Of a DNA stretch of 10,640 bases, positions 6,753 through 10,640 are shown one piece after another (position 1 is the first letter of the stretch; each line of letters starts with the position of its first letter). The stretch is from J088 sp003695505 [NCBI: Candidatus Dadabacteria bacterium] (GTDB taxonomy: Bacteria; J088), in assembly GCA_003695505.1 (NCBI GenBank), contig RFIY01000344.1:1-10640 (forward strand), read 5' to 3'. The notes beneath the pieces are model-generated. The model made no database searches, was not told the origin of the DNA, and was given only the letters and a program-made list of their open reading frames with translations. The position numbers and the translations under genes are program-made.

Positions 6753-7250
6753 GTGCAGGACCGCTCCTGGATTTCTGATTTCTTGCGCCGCTGGAGCCGA
6801 AAAGGATATCCGTTGTCCGAAGATGACGGCTTTTATGCTGCTTTGCGCAGCTTGCAGGCCGAATCACTGAAGGTGCCGCCAGCGATCATCGATCGCACCG
6901 AACCGGTCTCCGAAACCGATGCGTTGCTCCTCGACCTGCTGCGCGCCTGGAACATCTATGTCGACGGTCACACCGTACCCGCGCGGCAAAAGGTCGCCGC
7001 GATCGGCAGGCAGTTGCGCGGACGCCCCGAGGTCTGGATCTTTGTCGGTCTGATTGCGCTGGCGTCCGGCAACCGTGGTCAGGCCTGGCAGGCCCTCAGC
7101 CGGGCGCAGCGTCTCGACAATCGCAACGAGCCGCTGCGCATTTTGCTCGGACGTTTTGGCGAACGACGCGCACCGGTACTGCCGTTCCTCGATCGTGGCA
7201 ATCCGCTCAACGTCGCGCTCGGCAAGGTGCGTGCGCGCGTTTTTTCCTGA
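6753..7250 (+). CDS. Hypothetical protein with one TPR-like repeat
   Basis: The 165-residue soluble protein is not a family I recognise. Residues 92-125 fit a TPR: 'VWIFVGLIALASGNRGQAW' followed by 'QALSRAQRLDNRNEPLR'. The N-terminal half is charged and helical ('ISDFLRRWSRKGYPL', then 'DALLLDLLRAW'). A conserved-looking tail 'RGNPLNVALGKVRAR' ends the protein. No signal peptide or membrane segment is visible. The GTG start at 6753 is chosen because of the strong GAGGGAGG at 6739-6746, 6 bases upstream; an in-frame ATG at 6687 lacks one. It stands 128 bases after the MAPEG gene and converges with the crotonase gene 18 bases further on. Repeat content suggests a protein-protein contact role, which is inference. 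Confidence 0.75.
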   Translation: MQDRSWISDFLRRWSRKGYPLSEDDGFYAALRSLQAESLKVPPAIIDRTEPVSETDALLLDLLRAWNIYVDGHTVPARQKVAAIGRQLRGRPEVWIFVGLIALASGNRGQAWQALSRAQRLDNRNEPLRILLGRFGERRAPVLPFLDRGNPLNVALGKVRARVFS

Positions 7251-7268
7251 GCGCTCTACAGATCGCCA

Positions 7269-8057
7269 TCAACGCCCCTTCCACTGCGGTTCACGCTTCT
7301 GGAAGAATGCCATGATCCCTTCGATGGCATCCTCCGTCTGCTGATTCACGAACAACATCGTGTTCAGATACTCGAGCGCCTGATCCGCGGTCATCCCGTC
7401 GATGGCATTCATCGCGCGCTTGCCGAGCTGCATCACGACCGGGCTCTTCGACGCAAGGGCGCCCGTCAGTTCAGCCACGGCGGTGTCCAGTTCATCCGGC
7501 GCAACCAGCGCCTGCAGCAGGCCGAGGTCATCGGCCTCATTGGCGGACATCTTGCGTCCGAGCAGAACGAGGTCGTGGACGACCTTCCGGGGCAGGCTGC
7601 GCATCAGCGGCACCATGATCATCATCGGAAACAGTCCACGATCGATTTCGGGCGTACCAAATTTTACCTGGTCGTGAGCGACGAGGAAGTCACAGCTCAA
7701 CGCCAACCCGAAGCCGCCAGCCAGGCAATAACCGTTGATGCGTGCCACGGTCGGTTTTTCGTAGTGATTGAGCGTACGGACCACGTTCAGGAAGCGACGG
7801 CTCAGTTCGTAACGCTCGTAGGGTGATGGCATCTTGCCACCGCCGCCAAGATCACCACCCGCACAGAACGCCTTCTCTCCGGCCCCCGTAATGACGACGA
7901 CGCGTGTGTCGGGATCTGCGGCCGCGTCATCGAGCGCTTCCTGCAGCGCCGTCAACAGATCCGGACTCAGCGCGTTGCGCGCCTGCGGCCGGTTCAGGGT
8001 GATTGTCGTGCAACCATCGGCAGTTTCCGTCAAAATAACAGCATCCGTTGTGGACAC
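7269..8057 (-). CDS. Enoyl-CoA hydratase/isomerase (crotonase) family protein
   Basis: The 262-residue protein is of normal crotonase length. It has 'LNRPQARNAL' (21-30), the oxyanion-hole segment 'AFCAGGDLG' (63-71), the second oxyanion loop 'LAGGFGLALSCD' (112-123) and 'FGTPEIDRGLFP' (133-144). Of the two catalytic glutamates of rat mitochondrial enoyl-CoA hydratase, the second (in the PE motif, Glu137) is present but the first aligns to Gly117. The exact reaction (hydration, isomerisation or another acyl-CoA conversion) is therefore uncertain. The start is GTG at 8057 with GGAGG 7 bases upstream. It is divergent from the ThiO-like gene and converges with the TPR-like gene, and no other beta-oxidation gene is in the window. 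Confidence 0.9.
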   Translation of the reverse strand: MSTTDAVILTETADGCTTITLNRPQARNALSPDLLTALQEALDDAAADPDTRVVVITGAGEKAFCAGGDLGGGGKMPSPYERYELSRRFLNVVRTLNHYEKPTVARINGYCLAGGFGLALSCDFLVAHDQVKFGTPEIDRGLFPMMIMVPLMRSLPRKVVHDLVLLGRKMSANEADDLGLLQALVAPDELDTAVAELTGALASKSPVVMQLGKRAMNAIDGMTADQALEYLNTMLFVNQQTEDAIEGIMAFFQKREPQWKGR

Positions 8058-8127
8058 GATGCAGCCTCCATGTCTCTGAGTATTTACTTACTTCTGTAGT
8101 ATATCGCGTTCTCGATCACCAGGAAGG
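8058..8127. promoter_or_regulatory. AT-rich divergent promoter region between crotonase and ThiO-like genes
   Basis: These 70 bases must hold the promoters of both divergent genes. The stretch 8079-8104 is clearly A+T-rich in a G+C-rich background. A plausible minus-strand -10 TATACT lies at 8098-8103 and a weaker plus-strand TAGTAT at 8097-8102, but no convincing -35 is seen for either. A short inverted pair TACT-N5-AGTA spans 8089-8101. Confidence 0.35.
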
Positions 8128-9201
8128 ATGGCTGCCTTGCCCACAACAACGCATGATCTGATCATCATCGGCGGCGGGATCGCCGGCCGGTTTTGTGCCT
8201 GGAACGCAACCAACCGCGGTCTTCGCACCCTCCTGCTCGACCCGGATGATGCCCGCGCGTCCGCGGCCTGGGCATCCGGAGGCATGCTCGCTCCCGTCGC
8301 CGAGGGGCTCACTGGGGGCCTGCTCGAGATCGGCCTTGCCGCGCGCGCGGCCTGGCCAGACGCCATCCGCCGGCTGCAACAACAGAGCGCAACGCCGCTC
8401 ACGTTGGATCACGGCATCGTCGTTCCGCTCGCACCAGAAACGTCGCGCGCCCCAATGGCTGGCTACCTGGAACAGATGCGCGCGCGTGCGGACATCGTCA
8501 TGCTCGGCGACGAACCGGACGCATTGCCTGCACAGGCCGGTTTCGAGCGCGCCGCGCTTGTGCGCGACGAGTTCGTCGTCGCCCCGCGTGCGGTTCTGGC
8601 TGCGCTCGCCCAGGCGACGGCCGACAGCGTCGAGGTCGTGCGCGACAAGGCGGAACAGATCCGTGTCGTTTCCGGGGCCGTCCATGTCGAGGGCACGGCA
8701 GCCGCGTACACCGGTCGCAGCGTCGTCGTCTGCGCCGGCCATCGTGCCGGCCTGATCCGCGGCCTCGAACCATTCCTGCCTGGCACGGTGACCGGCGAGC
8801 GGGGCGCGCTGTTGTACGTGCGCAGCGACAACCGGCCGCCCTGGACCATCTTCGACCACGGTCTGACGGGCGTCACCTACCTGGTTCCGACGGACGATGG
8901 GTATCGCATCGGCGCGACGGCGGATCCCGAAGACCGCTGCCGCACCGTACGTCCAGAGGAAATCGATCTGCTCCTGTCGCGGGCAGCCAGCCTGTGGCAT
9001 GACCCCGGTGCGGAGGTCGTCGAGGCCGTCGCCGGCGCGCGTCCCGTCGGTCCATTGACGACCGGAGAACCGCTCGTCGGCCCGCTCGACCCCGATCGCA
9101 GAATCTGGGGGCTGCTTGGCATGCATCGCAATGGCATTCTGTTTTCGCCGTTCCTTGCCGACAAACTGATCGAAAAGGTTGCCGTATGCCTGTCCAGTTG
9201 A
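8128..9201 (+). CDS. FAD-dependent oxidoreductase, DAO/ThiO-like (glycine oxidase-like)
   Basis: The 357-residue protein starts with an FAD-binding Rossmann motif GGGIAG (15-20) after 'HDLIIIG', and has 'AWASGGMLAPVAE' (47-59), which corresponds to the AxxGMLAP segment of ThiO/glycine oxidases. Further on come 'GVTYLVPTDDGYRIGATAD' and, near the C-terminus, 'GARPVGP...GEPLVGPL' and 'GMHRNGILFSPFLAD', the usual FAD-contacting end of D-amino-acid oxidase-fold enzymes. ThiO oxidises glycine to the imine used for thiazole formation, but no thiS/thiG neighbour is present and other amine substrates are possible. The ATG at 8128 follows AGGAAGG closely. The stop overlaps the start of the phosphatase gene by 16 bases, so the two are translationally coupled. 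Confidence 0.82.
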   Translation: MAALPTTTHDLIIIGGGIAGRFCAWNATNRGLRTLLLDPDDARASAAWASGGMLAPVAEGLTGGLLEIGLAARAAWPDAIRRLQQQSATPLTLDHGIVVPLAPETSRAPMAGYLEQMRARADIVMLGDEPDALPAQAGFERAALVRDEFVVAPRAVLAALAQATADSVEVVRDKAEQIRVVSGAVHVEGTAAAYTGRSVVVCAGHRAGLIRGLEPFLPGTVTGERGALLYVRSDNRPPWTIFDHGLTGVTYLVPTDDGYRIGATADPEDRCRTVRPEEIDLLLSRAASLWHDPGAEVVEAVAGARPVGPLTTGEPLVGPLDPDRRIWGLLGMHRNGILFSPFLADKLIEKVAVCLSS

Positions 9202-9665
9202 ACGAGCCCGTCGAGGCAATTTGTTTTGTCTGTCTCGGCAATATCTGCCGCAGCCCACTTGCCGAAGGCGTCGCCGAGGCTGAAGCACGAAAACGCGGCC
9301 TGCCCCTCGTCATCGAATCGGCGGGCACGGGCGGCTGGCACGTCGGTGAGCCGCCGGACCGCCGGATGCAGGCCGTGGCGCGGCGACACGGCATCGACCT
9401 GTCCCGCAAACGCGCGCAACAGGTGACCTCTGGCGATGCCGAACGGTTCGATCTGTTTGTCGCCATGGACCGTGACAATCTCGACACGCTGCGCCGCATC
9501 CTGCCGGACGGCACGCGGATCCACCGCCTGCTCGACTTTTGCGACGAGCCGTACAGCGACGTGCCCGATCCTTACTACGGTGGAGACGAGGGGTTCGCGC
9601 TGGTCTGGCGTCTCGTCTCGTCGGGCGTTCACGCGCTGCTGGATCAGGTCGAGCGCCTGCACTGA
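9186..9665 (+). CDS. Low-molecular-weight protein tyrosine phosphatase
   Basis: The 159-residue protein has the P-loop CLGNICRS at 16-23 (C-x5-R, Cys16 nucleophile and Arg22) close to its N-terminus, 'ESAGTGGWHVG' (44-54), and the general-acid loop 'DVPDPYYGG' (125-133) with Asp128. All three catalytic residues are present, so it should dephosphorylate phosphotyrosine through a phosphocysteine intermediate in the cytoplasm. The extra cysteines expected of LMW-type arsenate reductases are not seen in the C-terminal half (only Cys119), which argues against that role. The ATG at 9186 lies inside the end of the ThiO-like gene, with AAAGG about 7 bases upstream. No tyrosine kinase or exopolysaccharide gene is nearby. 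Confidence 0.93.
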   Translation: MPVQLNEPVEAICFVCLGNICRSPLAEGVAEAEARKRGLPLVIESAGTGGWHVGEPPDRRMQAVARRHGIDLSRKRAQQVTSGDAERFDLFVAMDRDNLDTLRRILPDGTRIHRLLDFCDEPYSDVPDPYYGGDEGFALVWRLVSSGVHALLDQVERLH

Positions 9666-9683
9666 CGATCGACCGGCAAACGC

Positions 9684-10412
9684 CTACCGAACGACGACAG
9701 CGAGCAGCATCGCCCCCAGCGCGACCAGCAACAGCCTGCGCATCACCGCTGGATCGACGCGAACGGCGAAGCGTACGCCAGCCAGCGCACCGACAACGGT
9801 GCCCAGGCAGAGCGGAACGACGGCCACCCAGTCAATCAGATCCTGCATCTGAAAAAACACGACAGCCGGCACCGTGTAGACGAGCACGACAACGATCTTG
9901 AGTCCATTTGCGGCGTCGAGCGCCAGTCCGAGCCAGCCGGCCAGCGCCCAGATCAGCAAGAAGCCAACGCCCGCCTGAACGAGTCCGCCGTAGAAGCCTG
10001 CCGCAAATAGCGCGACCGCGGCGACAGGACCAAAGGGACGGCGCGTTGCGCCCCGCCCGAAATCCGGCTGCATCAGGATCGCGAGCGCCGTGGCGGCAAG
10101 GCTTCCGATCAGCACTGGTCGAATAATGGCGACCGGAAGACGCGCTGCCAGAAAGGCGCCGGCGAGCGCGCCGAGCAGCGTCCAGCAAAGCACGGGCGCC
10201 ATCAGGCGGCGTTCCAGCCGCCCCGCCTGTCGAAACGCCGCACCGCCGGCGAGCGACTGCGCCAGGACCGCCACGCGGTTGGAACCGTTCGCGATGTCCG
10301 CTGGCAGGCCGGTCAACATCAGTGCCGGAATCGTCAGCAGCGAACCACCACCGGCGACCACGTTGACGAATCCGGCAAACGTGCCGACCGCAAACAGCAG
10401 CAACGTCGTCAA
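9684..10412 (-). CDS. TauE/SafE family permease (probable anion/sulfonate exporter)
   Basis: The 242-residue protein is almost entirely hydrophobic with about eight membrane segments. It starts with 'GTFAGFVNVVAGGGSLLTIPAL' in shortened form, the family motif G-x-x-x-N-x-x-x-GGGS, followed by 'GLPADIANGSNRVAVL' (35-50). The second half holds the repeat-like counterpart 'GFYGGLVQAGVGFLL' and 'DAANGLKI'. TauE/SafE proteins move sulfite, sulfoacetate or related organic anions across the inner membrane; no substrate can be assigned. The start is unusual: the first in-frame candidate is TTG at 10412, with no clear Shine-Dalgarno sequence, 11 bases after the stop of the preceding gene, so coupling or another start is possible. 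Confidence 0.88.
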   Translation of the reverse strand: MTTLLLFAVGTFAGFVNVVAGGGSLLTIPALMLTGLPADIANGSNRVAVLAQSLAGGAAFRQAGRLERRLMAPVLCWTLLGALAGAFLAARLPVAIIRPVLIGSLAATALAILMQPDFGRGATRRPFGPVAAVALFAAGFYGGLVQAGVGFLLIWALAGWLGLALDAANGLKIVVVLVYTVPAVVFFQMQDLIDWVAVVPLCLGTVVGALAGVRFAVRVDPAVMRRLLLVALGAMLLAVVVR

Positions 10413-10423
10413 TTCAGGGTGAC

Positions 10424-10640
10424 TCAGGGTCGGAGATAGTGCTCGAGATCGCGAACAAATTCGCTGCGTCCGCGCCGTTTCCGGTCGCGGCGTGGCGTTT
10501 CGCCCCAGATGGCCTCGCGAATGCCAACGCTACCGTGGAAATTGAGGACATAGACACAAGCCCAGAAAATAAATGCCGAGGGCTCGAATGACCGCAATTG
10601 CCCCGTTTTCTGGCCGTGTCGAATGAAATTGGACGCAATA
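10424..10640 (-). CDS. C-terminal part of a probable TetR-family transcriptional regulator
   Basis: The minus strand carries 72 codons that come in from the right edge and end with TGA at 10424. The peptide reads 'FIRHGQKTGQLRSFEPSAF' , then 'IFWACVYVLNFHGSVG' and ends 'SEFVRDLEHYLRP'. The 'GQ-x-G-x-LR-x-F-(D/E)-P' turn followed by a hydrophobic helix and a closing short amphipathic helix is the usual pattern of TetR ligand-binding domains. The DNA-binding half is outside the window, so the call rests on the C-terminus only. It stops 11 bases before the TauE-like start, which suggests one transcript with the regulator first. An overlapping alternative frame is a shadow. Confidence 0.45.
   Translation of the reverse strand, partial: IASNFIRHGQKTGQLRSFEPSAFIFWACVYVLNFHGSVGIREAIWGETPRRDRKRRGRSEFVRDLEHYLRP

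Noticed and set aside
7226-7250. Possible terminator: G+C-rich run followed by six T near the end of the TPR-like gene
   Set aside because: The T run is within the coding sequence and the preceding bases do not form a clear stem-loop.
8116-9288. 390-codon minus-strand frame opposite the ThiO-like gene
   Set aside because: It has no recognisable motif, and the opposite strand carries an intact FAD-oxidase gene plus the overlapping phosphatase start.

Overview
This window looks like ordinary chromosomal DNA of a G+C-rich proteobacterium, most likely a gammaproteobacterium. The support is a PEP-synthetase regulatory protein (PpsR), a YbfF-type esterase, and the style of the lytic transglycosylase, MAPEG protein and crotonase. 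Finer placement is inference. Non-ATG starts are common: of 13 genes whose start lies in the window I assign six GTG and one TTG. No rRNA, tRNA, CRISPR array, insertion sequence, prophage gene or toxin-antitoxin pair is visible. Nearly all of the window is coding, and no gap exceeds about 130 bases.

Region A (1-4751, all minus strand) is one co-directional cluster that reads, in transcription order: lytic transglycosylase (4670-4092), TPR protein with an acidic linker and an AIM24-like C-terminal domain (4046-2520), phosphatidylglycerophosphate synthase pgsA (2511-1951), ppsR (1939-1106), a glutaredoxin-fold protein without the active-site cysteines (1025-651), and a YbfF-like alpha/beta hydrolase (640 to beyond base 1). 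Gaps are 45, 8, 11, 80 and 10 bases. A good sigma70-type promoter (TTGATT, 17 bases, TATAAT) sits just before the first gene, so the six genes may form one transcript linking cell-envelope functions (peptidoglycan, phospholipid) to central metabolism.

Region B (4752-7250, plus strand) is divergent from A. A 31-base imperfect palindrome (4744-4774) lies in the shared intergenic region. It is followed by a large unrecognised lipoprotein (4806-6182), a small MAPEG-family membrane protein (6217-6624) and an uncharacterised 165-residue TPR-like protein (6753-7250).

Region C (7251-9665): a crotonase-family protein on the minus strand (8057-7269) is divergent from a plus-strand pair, a ThiO-like FAD oxidase (8128-9201) whose end overlaps a low-molecular-weight protein tyrosine phosphatase (9186-9665).

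Region D (9684-10640, minus strand): a TauE/SafE-type permease is preceded by the C-terminal part of a probable TetR-family regulator that enters from the right edge.

I see no clear undescribed system. The points most worth checking are the cysteine-less glutaredoxin, the TPR-AIM24 protein in a pgsA/transglycosylase operon, the unknown lipoprotein with its palindrome-bearing divergent promoter, and the crotonase that lacks one of the two classical glutamates.
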